From assembly GCA_012961035.1 (NCBI GenBank), contig DUAC01000069.1:1-64000 (forward strand): a stretch of 64,000 nucleotides of DNA. The letters run 5' to 3'. Source of the DNA: Acidimicrobiia bacterium. GTDB lineage: Bacteria > Actinomycetota > Acidimicrobiia > Acidimicrobiales > MedAcidi-G1. This document shows, piece after piece, positions 8,123-15,347 of this stretch. Made by a program: the position numbers and the translations under genes. The notes below the pieces were generated by a model. The model was not told the DNA's origin, made no database searches, and worked only from the letters and a program-made list of their open reading frames with translations. Every line of letters starts with the position of its first letter. Positions within the stretch are counted from its first letter, which is position 1.

Positions 8123-9397
8123 TTGACCGACGCCAACCGGACGCTCTTCGAACGGGCCCAGCGGGTCATCCCCGGCGGGGTCAACTCGCCCGTGCGGGCC
8201 TTCGGCTCGGTGGGAGGCACGCCCTACTTCGTGGACCGCTCCGACGGCCCGTACGTGTGGGACGCCGACGGTCGCCGCTACATCGACTACGTGCAGTCCT
8301 ATGGGCCGGGGATCCTCGGCCACGCCCATCCGGTGGTGCTGGAGGCCATCTCGGTGGCTGCCTCCCGGGGTACCAGCTTCGGTGCTCCGACGGAGGCCGA
8401 GGTGGTCATGGCCGAGATGGTCGTGGAACGCATCTCCGGCCTCGAATCGGTCCGTTTCGTGTCGTCGGGGACGGAGGCCACCATGTCGGCCATCCGCCTC
8501 GCAAGGGGCGCCACGGGTCGCCCCGGCATCGTGAAGTTCGCCGGCTGCTACCACGGACACGGCGATGCCCTGCTGGCCGCAGGTGGAAGTGGGGTGGCCA
8601 ACCAGGGACTCACCGGGTGCGACGGCGTCACCGCCGGCGCCGTCGCCGACACGATCGTCGCTCCCTACAACGTGGTTCCCGAGTTGGACGAGACCGTGGC
8701 GGCGGTGATCGTGGAGCCGGTGGCGGCCAACATGGGCCTCGTGGCGCCGGCGCCCGGCTTCCTGGAGGGCCTCCGGACCGCCTGTGACGCCTCCGGGTCG
8801 CTTCTCATCTTCGACGAGGTCATAACGGGGTTCCGCCTGGCGCGTGGCGGGGCGGCCGAGCGCTTCGGCGTCACGCCGGACCTCTGGTGCTTCGGCAAGG
8901 TCATCGGTGGCGGCCTGCCGGTCGGGGCCTTCGGCGGTCGCTGGAACGTCATGGAGCACCTGGCCCCGCTGGGCGGTGTGTACCAGGGCGGCACCCTGTC
9001 GGGGAACCCTCTGGCCATGGCCGCCGGCCGTGCCACCCTCGAACTGCTCGACGACGGGGCCTTCGACCGGCTGACCGCCACGGCCGCCCGCCTGGCCGAT
9101 GGGCTGGCCACCGCCTTCAACGACGCGGGGCTGGACGCCGTGCTGCCCAGGGTGGGTTCGCTGCTGGGGTGCTTCTTCGGCGACGTTGCCCCCACCGACT
9201 TCGACGAGGCGAAGGTGCTGGCCGACAACGGCATCTACCCGAAGGTCTTCCACGCCCTCCTGGATCGTGGCGTGGCGCTGGCCCCGGGGGCCTACGAGGC
9301 ACTCTTCCCCAGCCTCGCCCACTCAGACGAGGTCATAGACGAGACGATCTCCATTGCCGTCGAGGCCGCCGCAGCGGTCGTCGCCGGGCTGGGCTGA
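8123..9397 (+). CDS. hemL: glutamate-1-semialdehyde 2,1-aminomutase
   Basis: PLP enzyme converting glutamate-1-semialdehyde to 5-aminolevulinate, the step between HemA and HemB. The 424-residue protein begins FERAQRVIPGGVNSPVRAFG, has the PLP-phosphate region SSGTEATMSAIRLAR, the pyridine-binding DEVITGFR, and the Schiff-base Lys259 in FGKVIGGGLPVGAFGG. The start is TTG. Together with hemA, hemC, hemD and hemB it completes glutamate-to-uroporphyrinogen III synthesis in one operon. Its end is convergent with pgi, 11 bp away. Confidence 0.96.
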   Translation: MTDANRTLFERAQRVIPGGVNSPVRAFGSVGGTPYFVDRSDGPYVWDADGRRYIDYVQSYGPGILGHAHPVVLEAISVAASRGTSFGAPTEAEVVMAEMVVERISGLESVRFVSSGTEATMSAIRLARGATGRPGIVKFAGCYHGHGDALLAAGGSGVANQGLTGCDGVTAGAVADTIVAPYNVVPELDETVAAVIVEPVAANMGLVAPAPGFLEGLRTACDASGSLLIFDEVITGFRLARGGAAERFGVTPDLWCFGKVIGGGLPVGAFGGRWNVMEHLAPLGGVYQGGTLSGNPLAMAAGRATLELLDDGAFDRLTATAARLADGLATAFNDAGLDAVLPRVGSLLGCFFGDVAPTDFDEAKVLADNGIYPKVFHALLDRGVALAPGAYEALFPSLAHSDEVIDETISIAVEAAAAVVAGLG

Positions 9398-9408
9398 CGC
9401 CTCCAGAT

Positions 9409-11016
9409 TCAGGTTCCGCGTAACTCCCTGTAGCGGCGGAGCAGTTCGAGCGTGGATCCGTCGTGGGCTCCACCAGCGGGGTCGGCGGCGATGCGCGATG
9501 CGAGCTCCTTGCCCAGCTCCACCCCCCACTGGTCGAACGGGTCGATGCCCCACACTGCGGCCGCCGTGACCGTCCTGTGCTCGTAGGTGGCCAGCAGTTG
9601 GCCGAGGGCGGAAGGCGTCAGCTCGGGCAGGAGGATGGTGGTCGACGGGCGGTTCCCGGCGAAGGTCCGGTGCGCGACGAGGTCCGGTGGGGTGCCTCCC
9701 GCTGCCGCCTCGGCAGCTGTCCGACCGTGGGCGAGTGCCTCGGCCTGGGCCGCCAGGTTCGCCAGCAGCAGGTCCTGGTGGGCACCGCGGGGGTCCTCCG
9801 CAGGCCTGGCCACGCCGATCAGGTCGCACGGCACCACGTCCGTGCCCTGGTGCAGCAGCTGGAAGAAGGCGTGCTGCCCGTCAGTCCCGGCCGCCCCCCA
9901 CACCACGGCACCGCTGGGGGTGTCCACGGTCCGCCCATCCAGCGTGGTGCCCTTGCCGAGGCTCTCCATGGAGAGTTGCTGCAGGTAGGAGGGAAGCAGC
10001 CTCAGCCGGTGCGCATAGGGGACCACGGCCATGGAGGTACGTCCCATGAGGGACCGGTTCCAGACGTCGATGAGGCCCAGCAGCACGGGTCCGTTGCGCA
10101 GCGTCGGGGCCGTCGCCACGTGTTCGTCCACCAGTCGCATCCCGGCCAGGAGTTCCATGAACGCCGGCGGGCCGATTGCCACCATGACGGCCAGCCCGAC
10201 CGCCGAGGGTAGGGAGAACCGCCCCCCCACCCATTGCGGCAGCCGGAAGGTCAGCTCGGCGTCGATCCCGAAGGCCGCGGCACGCTCCGGGGAGGCGGTG
10301 ACGGCGACGAGGTGGTCCGCCACCCGGTCGTCTCCAAGCCCGTCGGCCAACCAGGAGCGTGCGCTCTCCGCCGCCGTGAGGGTCTCGATGGTGGTGAACG
10401 ACTTGGAGCACACCACGATCAGCGTCTGGGCGGGTACCAACCCATCAAGGGCGGCCACCAGGTCGGCCCCGTCCAGGTTGGAGGAGAACCGCACCGTCAG
10501 GTCGGGTCGGCCCAGGTGCGAGAGGGCCTCGGCTGCCAGCGCGGGCCCCAGGTGGCTGCCGCCTATCCCGAGGCTCACCACAGCGGTGATCGGTCGCCCG
10601 GTGGCCCCTGACCTGCGGCCATCGCGGATGGCGGTGGCCAGGTCGGACATCCGGCCCAGGGTGGCGTGGATCCCCGGCACCACGTCTATGCCGTCCACCC
10701 GGATGACCTCGTGGCGGGGCGCCCGTAGGGCGGTGTGGAGAGCGGGTAGGCCCTCGGTGGCGTTCACGGGCTGGCCGTCCAGCATCTGCTGCAGGTAGGA
10801 GGCCACCGACCGTTCGTCGGCCAGGTCCGCCAGCAGCCCGAGGGTCGTGTCGGTCACCTGTTGGCGGGACGGGTCGATCCAGAGGTCGCCCACCTCGATG
10901 CCCAGGCGGGTGGCGCGGCCCGGGTCCTCGCCCAGCAGCCTTCCGAGTGGAGCGATGCCGTCGTCGCGGTGGCGGGCCAGGGCCATCCAGGCGGCGGTGG
11001 TCGTCGAGCCGGTCAT
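9409..11016 (-). CDS. pgi: glucose-6-phosphate isomerase
   Basis: Cytosolic interconversion of glucose-6-phosphate and fructose-6-phosphate. Recognisable motifs are VSLGIGGSHLGP, CSKSFTTIETLTAAESA (phosphate-binding), GGRFSLPSAVGLAVMVAIG, PSYLQQLSMESLGKG and the C-terminal QWGVELGKELA. Several starts are possible. I chose the ATG at 11016 because GGAG lies about nine bases upstream; the ATG at 11025 is too close to that site. This gives about 535 residues, normal for the shorter bacterial Pgi forms. It follows the reductase gene on the same strand with a 72-bp gap. Confidence 0.94.
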   Translation of the reverse strand: MTGSTTTAAWMALARHRDDGIAPLGRLLGEDPGRATRLGIEVGDLWIDPSRQQVTDTTLGLLADLADERSVASYLQQMLDGQPVNATEGLPALHTALRAPRHEVIRVDGIDVVPGIHATLGRMSDLATAIRDGRRSGATGRPITAVVSLGIGGSHLGPALAAEALSHLGRPDLTVRFSSNLDGADLVAALDGLVPAQTLIVVCSKSFTTIETLTAAESARSWLADGLGDDRVADHLVAVTASPERAAAFGIDAELTFRLPQWVGGRFSLPSAVGLAVMVAIGPPAFMELLAGMRLVDEHVATAPTLRNGPVLLGLIDVWNRSLMGRTSMAVVPYAHRLRLLPSYLQQLSMESLGKGTTLDGRTVDTPSGAVVWGAAGTDGQHAFFQLLHQGTDVVPCDLIGVARPAEDPRGAHQDLLLANLAAQAEALAHGRTAAEAAAGGTPPDLVAHRTFAGNRPSTTILLPELTPSALGQLLATYEHRTVTAAAVWGIDPFDQWGVELGKELASRIAADPAGGAHDGSTLELLRRYRELRGT

Positions 11017-11088
11017 GCCGGTCATTCTCCCCCGGACCGGAGCCGCCCGTCGGTCATCCGGTTCGACCACCGGTCGATGCCGTGGGGT

Positions 11089-12381
11089 TCAGGAGGCGAT
11101 GAGGCGGTCGGGGACCAGGCGGACCATGCCGGCGATCGCCGAGTAGGCCGCCTCGGCGGCGCCCCGGTCCTCGTCCCGTAGGAGGTTGGCCATCACCCGC
11201 AGCGCCCACTCCATGAGGGGTTGGGACCGCATCCCCACCCGCGTCAGCTCCCGGATCAGGGTCGGGTTGCCGATCACCTTCGCGAAGAGGCGGGCCACCT
11301 TGAAGTAGAGCCCGTACTCCTCGTCCAGCAGGTCGGGGTAGCGGGCCAGCACGGCGTCGTCACCCCGGGCGGCGGCTTCCGCGATGAGGCCGGCGGCCAG
11401 GCGACCCGTCTCGTAGGCATAGTCGATTCCCTCGCCGTTGAACGGGTTGACCGCCCCGGCTGCATCCCCGACCACCAGCCAGTTGGGTCCGGCCTTGGGT
11501 CCGACCGAACCGGCCATGGGCAGGCGACCACCGGTCGGCGGTGCGATCGGGCGGGTCGGGTCGATCTGCCAGTGCTCCGGGAGCGTGTGGGCGAACTCCT
11601 CGAACAGGTGGCTGGTGTTGACCTCGCGATAGTCGCGGAAGGTCGAGAGCAGCCCGATGCCCACGTTGATGGTTCCGTTGCCCACCGGGAAGATCCAGCC
11701 GTAGCCGGGCATGGCGTTGCCATTGCGGTCGCGGACGTCCAGCGACGACTCGATCCAGGGGTCGTCGTGGAGGGGGCTCTCGAAGTAGCCACGGATGGCC
11801 ATGCCCATCGGGTACGTACGGTCCCTCGTCGTTCCCAGGACCCGACCGAAGCGGGAGTTGGCCCCGTCTGCGATGACGACGTGCCTGGCCCGGATCTCGT
11901 GCTCGTTGCCGTTGGCCTTGTCCAGCACGACGGCGCCGCCTATCGCCCCTTTCGGCGATCCGGACGGGGGGTCCAGTGGTCGTAGCCCCTCGGTGCCCTG
12001 GAGGAGGGTGGCGCCGGCGCCCACCGCGTGGTCGGCCACGAAGGCGTCCAGGTCGCAGCGCCGGACCACGTAGCCGTACGACGGGTAGACGGGGTGGTCG
12101 GGCCAGGCCATCTCCATGGTGCGCCCGTGGGCGATGGCCCGCAGCCCGTCGAACCGGTGGTAGCCCTCGAGGATGGCGCCAAGCCCCATCTCGTCCAGCT
12201 GGTGGACCGCCCTCGGGGGCAGGCCGTCGCCGCAGGTCTTGTCGCGCGGAAAGGTCTTGCGCTCGATCATGACGGTGTCGAGGCCGGCGGTGGCCGCCCA
12301 GTAGGCGGTGGCTGCTCCGGCGGGGCCTCCACCGATGACCAGGAGGTCGTGTACCCGCTGCTCCGGCGACGTGTCTGTCAT
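11089..12381 (-). CDS. geranylgeranyl reductase-family FAD oxidoreductase (probable menaquinone side-chain reductase)
   Basis: A 430-residue flavoprotein of the geranylgeranyl reductase family. The FAD-binding motif LLVIGGGPAGAATAYWAA (about residues 14-31) is followed by the family-specific KTCGDGLPPRA, YGWIFPVGNGTINVGIGLL, and the second FAD motif VVGDAAGAVNPFNGEGIDYA. Related actinobacterial enzymes (MenJ in mycobacteria) reduce a double bond of the menaquinone isoprenoid tail, and such genes are often near the nuo operon, as here. Archaeal-type lipid reduction or (bacterio)chlorophyll synthesis is unlikely in this context. Menaquinone as substrate is inference. Confidence 0.8.
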   Translation of the reverse strand: MTDTSPEQRVHDLLVIGGGPAGAATAYWAATAGLDTVMIERKTFPRDKTCGDGLPPRAVHQLDEMGLGAILEGYHRFDGLRAIAHGRTMEMAWPDHPVYPSYGYVVRRCDLDAFVADHAVGAGATLLQGTEGLRPLDPPSGSPKGAIGGAVVLDKANGNEHEIRARHVVIADGANSRFGRVLGTTRDRTYPMGMAIRGYFESPLHDDPWIESSLDVRDRNGNAMPGYGWIFPVGNGTINVGIGLLSTFRDYREVNTSHLFEEFAHTLPEHWQIDPTRPIAPPTGGRLPMAGSVGPKAGPNWLVVGDAAGAVNPFNGEGIDYAYETGRLAAGLIAEAAARGDDAVLARYPDLLDEEYGLYFKVARLFAKVIGNPTLIRELTRVGMRSQPLMEWALRVMANLLRDEDRGAAEAAYSAIAGMVRLVPDRLIAS

Positions 12382-12433
12382 GGCTGGTGGCCTGGTCGGT
12401 GGGGTTCCGGTCGGCCCCGTGGGGGCCGTCGGA

Positions 12434-13186
12434 TCAGTGTCCGCCGTCGGCGACGGAATCCAGGAGTTCCTGGATCTCGTCGACGGTGACCGTGGTCGGG
12501 TCGAGGTGGCCCTGCAGGTCCAGCTCGCCGAGGTGGACGGCGTCGTCTATGGCCTGGGCCAGGTCGGCGTCATCGGTGGAACCGCTCAGCCGGGCACGCT
12601 CGTGGAGGACCACGCCGATGATCTCCTCGACGGTCAGGACGTCGCCCCAGGCGGGCATGCCGCCTTCGACGATCCGGCCCCGGGCCTGGTCGCCGTACGG
12701 GTTGCCGAGGCCGACAACGTCGGAGCCGGTGGCCACCCACAGGATGTGGGCTGCTGCGGTCGGGAAGGTGGCGAGCACCTCGCCGTCGGCCAGGGCGTAG
12801 CCGCTACCGCCGCCGCCCGTGGCGCCGTGGCAGCTCGCACAGCGGGCCTCGAAGACGTGGCTTCCCGTGGCCAGGACGCCCGTGGTCTGCTCCGGTGGTC
12901 GTTCCAGCGTGCCCACGTAGGCGATGGCCCAGATGGGGAGCAGCATCAGGGTGCCGGCCGCCCACCAGGGGATCTTCCGGCGGGCGTGCGCTGCCGCCAC
13001 GTAGGGGGCGACGGGTGCCGGTGCGGCGTCGGCGACCGGTGTGGGGGCGGAGGGGGCGGCTGGTGCGGCGGGGGTGGACGCAGCGGCCGGGACGGCATCG
13101 CCGGAACCGGTGTCCGCCTCTTCGCCGGCCGCCTTGGCCTTGGCGGCCTGGGCCCGCTTCAGGAGGTGCTCGGGGATCTCGGTCAA
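12434..13186 (-). CDS. membrane-anchored monoheme cytochrome c with shared N-terminal motif
   Basis: A 250-residue electron carrier. After a conserved N-terminal stretch (TEIPEHLLKRAQAAKAKA) comes a Pro/Ala-rich linker, one transmembrane helix near residues 72-92, and a class I cytochrome c domain with heme motif CASCH at 116-120 and a probable Met ligand in EGGMPAWGD. The start is TTG, supported by GGAG seven bases upstream; the longer open frame has no such site. The N-terminal motif is nearly identical to that of the subunit IV-like protein at 15291. It therefore probably works with the divergent bc complex, passing electrons to an oxidase that is not in this window. Confidence 0.85.
   Translation of the reverse strand: MTEIPEHLLKRAQAAKAKAAGEEADTGSGDAVPAAASTPAAPAAPSAPTPVADAAPAPVAPYVAAAHARRKIPWWAAGTLMLLPIWAIAYVGTLERPPEQTTGVLATGSHVFEARCASCHGATGGGGSGYALADGEVLATFPTAAAHILWVATGSDVVGLGNPYGDQARGRIVEGGMPAWGDVLTVEEIIGVVLHERARLSGSTDDADLAQAIDDAVHLGELDLQGHLDPTTVTVDEIQELLDSVADGGH
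13130..13186 (-). repeat. 57-bp inverted near-repeat, copy 1 (start of the cytochrome c gene)
   Basis: Read on the minus strand, the first 57 bases of the cytochrome c gene match the first 57 bases of the subunit IV-like gene (15291-15347) at 52 positions. Both encode the TEIPEHL-KRA-AAKAKA motif. The sequences diverge straight after it. Confidence 0.8.
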
Positions 13187-13592
13187 CGTGGGCTCCGGAG
13201 GAGTCAGGCGGGGCCGCCGATCGTGGTGGCGGGCCCTCGGACTTGCGGTTGTCCAGCTCTGGGACACCGGCAGGCTAGCGGGCACTGTAGGCCGGCGTGC
13301 GAAGAGCGGACCACCCGGCCCGCCGGGTCCGTGACGTCGTGGATAGTCCCGGATGGTGCGGTCTGACACCACCTGGCGGAGCAACCGGGTTCCCGTGGAT
13401 AGGGCACCTCCGGAGGTGGTGGGTCCCGGGGCCTCCGTGATAGAAACCTGCACCGAAAGCACCGTCGCAACGGCCCGTTCCGGTTCCCGGACCGGGCCAG
13501 CGTGTCGGTGGCCCAGCCGTTAGCATGGTGCGCGCACACCTTGTGCACTGTTTCACTAAGTCCGCCGGAGCCACCTAGGAGGGCAGGGGTCG
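13187..13592. promoter_or_regulatory. divergent intergenic region between cytochrome c and the respiratory supercluster
   Basis: This 406-bp region separates the minus-strand cytochrome c gene from the plus-strand supercluster, so it should carry promoters for both. It contains a perfect 14-bp palindrome CACCTCCGGAGGTG at 13405-13418, a possible -10 element TAGCAT at 13521-13526 with no clear -35, a Rex-operator-like site at 13541-13558, and AGGAGGG at 13577-13583, the ribosome site for the gene at 13593. Open frames crossing it look like shadows. Confidence 0.55.
13541..13558. promoter_or_regulatory. putative Rex operator before the bc/complex I supercluster
   Basis: TTGTGCACTGTTTCACTA matches TTGTGAA-N4-TTCACAA at 12 of 14 positions with the exact 4-bp spacer, the same score as the site before rex. 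It lies just downstream of a possible -10 (TAGCAT at 13521-13526), where binding would block transcription. Rex control of nuo and other respiratory genes is known in Actinobacteria. Confidence 0.6.
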
Positions 13593-14048
13593 ATGGTCGC
13601 GTTCGTGACGTCAATCGTCGTGCTGGTCTTCCTCGTGGGCGGCGCCGACTGGTACCGCAAGCGCACCCCGGCTGACAAGGCCTTCACCTGGGGAGAGGCG
13701 ATGCTCTTCGCCGGGTACGTGTTCTTCATCTTCTGGTGGGTCTACGGAGTGGTGCCGCACCAGTGGCTGACCTGGGCGGACAGCGAGCTGAACTGGCGGC
13801 CCGACCGCTTCCTGGTCGGCCCCCGGCTCCCATGGACAGGCGACCGGGGCATCGTCGAGTGGGGCATCCCGTTCACCCTGACCTATCGGGTGATCCGCGA
13901 CCTGGTTGCAGTCGCCATCTACGGCGTGGCCCTCGGCGGCAACGTAGTCATGTGGCGGCAGTGGCAGAACCGTGGCCAGGAGACCGACGTCCCCGCGCCC
14001 ACCTCCGAGTACGGCCGCCCGCTCGTCACCGAAGGCGTCGGCTCGTGA
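13593..14048 (+). CDS. membrane protein of unknown function, first gene of the bc-complex operon
   Basis: A 151-residue protein with about three transmembrane helices (residues 1-17, 36-56 and 95-115) and a short Pro/Glu C-terminal tail. Motifs such as GGADWYRKRTPADKAFTWGEA and the Trp-rich FFIFWWVYGVVPHQWLTW are not ones I recognise. The ATG has a strong AGGAGGG nine bases upstream, so translation of the operon starts here. Its stop overlaps the ferredoxin start by 4 bp. Its position ahead of ferredoxin and cytochrome b6 suggests an accessory subunit or assembly factor of the bc complex; this is inferred from context only. Confidence 0.75.
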   Translation: MVAFVTSIVVLVFLVGGADWYRKRTPADKAFTWGEAMLFAGYVFFIFWWVYGVVPHQWLTWADSELNWRPDRFLVGPRLPWTGDRGIVEWGIPFTLTYRVIRDLVAVAIYGVALGGNVVMWRQWQNRGQETDVPAPTSEYGRPLVTEGVGS

Positions 14049-14461
14049 GCGTCACCGATGCCAACCCGGAACATCCCACGTTCGTCGACGACTACGTACT
14101 CCGCGAGGTGGATGCCGACTGGATGCAGGCCAACAACCGCGTCAAGCAGTTCATCCACATCGACCAGTCCGAGTGCATCATGTGCGAGGGCTGCGTCGAC
14201 ATCTGCCCGTGGAAGTGCATACACATGGTCTCCCCGGATGCCGTGGCAGAGTCGATCGGGACCGAGCAGCCCGGCACCGACCCCAGTGACCACGTCATCT
14301 TCACCATCGACGACGACGTGTGTACACGCTGTGCCCTCTGCGTCGACCGGTGCCCGACGGGCGTGATAATCCTCGGGAAGTGCACCGATCCGGCCGCCGA
14401 CGGCGACGCGCACCAGCGGACCGCCAGCTACGGCTACGGCTACGGGATGCGGTTGGCCTAG
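14045..14461 (+). CDS. dicluster 4Fe-4S ferredoxin
   Basis: A 138-residue iron-sulfur protein with two 4Fe-4S motifs: Cys44-x2-Cys47-x2-Cys50-x3-Cys54 (CIMCEGCVDIC) and Cys93-x2-Cys96-x2-Cys99-x3-Cys103 (CTRCALCVDRC). The clusters are separated by more residues than in small ferredoxins, and the N-terminus is extended by about 40 residues. No transmembrane helix is seen. It starts at the GTG overlapping the previous stop; a longer upstream frame is a shadow. It sits between an unknown membrane protein and cytochrome b6, so it is either an extra subunit of this bc complex or a soluble donor/acceptor for it or for the second complex I. The role is unproven. Confidence 0.88.
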   Translation: MSVTDANPEHPTFVDDYVLREVDADWMQANNRVKQFIHIDQSECIMCEGCVDICPWKCIHMVSPDAVAESIGTEQPGTDPSDHVIFTIDDDVCTRCALCVDRCPTGVIILGKCTDPAADGDAHQRTASYGYGYGMRLA

Positions 14462-14510
14462 GTGGAACGTATGGAAACTAGAACGATGGCTCCACAGGAG
14501 AACGAACGAC

Positions 14511-15275
14511 GTGGCTGACGACAAGAAATCTGGTGGCATGAGCCAGCTGTCGGAACAGGTCCAGGCCTCGCAGGCCTGGAGTTCCATATTCCGACCGGGT
14601 TCGATATTCCGGAAGGGCTACAGCGACAGTCCCCGCAACCGGTCCTACGTGATCATGAACAGCGTGCTCTACCACCTCCACCCGGTGAAGGTGAAGCGCC
14701 ACGCTGTGAAGGTCAGCTACACCCTCTGCCTGGGTGGTCTCAGCTTCTTCCTGTTCATACACCTCACGGTCACCGGCATCTTCCTGATGTTCTTCTACCG
14801 GCCGACCGCCGCGCAGGCCTGGAATGACATCCAGACCCTGCAGACCGCCGTCGGCTTCGGCCTGCTCGTCAGGAACATGCACAGGTGGGCGGCCCACCTC
14901 ATGGTGCTGTCCGTCTTCCTGCACATGGCACGGGTCTTCTACCACGGGGCCTACAAGCCACCCCGGGAGTTCAACTGGGTCATCGGCGTGATGCTGCTGC
15001 AGTTCACCCTGCTGCTCTCGTTCACCGGATACCTGCTCCCCTGGGACCAGCTGGCCCTGTGGGCGGTGACCGTGGGAACGAACATGATGGGCTTCACCCC
15101 CGTGTTCGGTGAACAGGTCCGGTTCGTGCTGCTCGGCGGCGTCGAGATCGGTACCGACACCCTGCTCCGCTGGTACACCCTCCACGTCCTGATGCTTCCA
15201 TTCGTGCTTGTCATCTTCCTTGCGATCCACTTCTGGCGGGTCCGCAAGGACGGTGGCATCTCCGGACCGTTGTAG
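14511..15275 (+). CDS. qcrB: cytochrome b6-type subunit of a menaquinol:cytochrome c reductase
   Basis: The four-helix heme b subunit of a split Rieske/cytochrome b complex. Ligands are His124 and His138 in helix B (NMHRWAAH...FLHMAR) and His225 and His240 in helix D. The 15-residue offset in helix D is the b6f type, not the 14-residue bc1 type. Cys73, in YTLCLGGLSFF, aligns with the cysteine that attaches heme c(n) covalently in b6f and in Bacillus QcrB. TGYLLPWDQ and the C-terminal RKDGGISGPL also match b6. The 254-residue length fits a b6 subunit. Actinobacteria usually have a long fused QcrB, so this form is unusual. Subunit IV follows 15 bp later. Confidence 0.93.
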   Translation: MADDKKSGGMSQLSEQVQASQAWSSIFRPGSIFRKGYSDSPRNRSYVIMNSVLYHLHPVKVKRHAVKVSYTLCLGGLSFFLFIHLTVTGIFLMFFYRPTAAQAWNDIQTLQTAVGFGLLVRNMHRWAAHLMVLSVFLHMARVFYHGAYKPPREFNWVIGVMLLQFTLLLSFTGYLLPWDQLALWAVTVGTNMMGFTPVFGEQVRFVLLGGVEIGTDTLLRWYTLHVLMLPFVLVIFLAIHFWRVRKDGGISGPL

Positions 15276-15290
15276 GCCGAGGACCCACGC

Positions 15291-15347
15291 ATGACCGAGA
15301 TCCCCGAACACCTCAGGAAGCGGGCCGAGGCCGCCAAGGCCAAGGCG
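15291..15347 (+). repeat. 57-bp inverted near-repeat, copy 2 (start of the subunit IV-like gene)
   Basis: Matches the start of the minus-strand cytochrome c gene (13130-13186) at 52 of 57 bases. The two copies lie in opposite orientation about 2.1 kb apart. Confidence 0.8.

Noticed and set aside
12308-13366. A plus-strand open frame opposite the cytochrome c gene
   Set aside because: The minus-strand protein has a heme motif, a membrane helix and a ribosome site. The plus-strand product is Gly/Val/Arg low-complexity.
13405-13418. Perfect palindrome CACCTCCGGAGGTG as a possible regulator site
   Set aside because: Short perfect palindromes are expected in GC-rich DNA, and it matches no regulator site I can name. 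It is mentioned only inside the intergenic entry.
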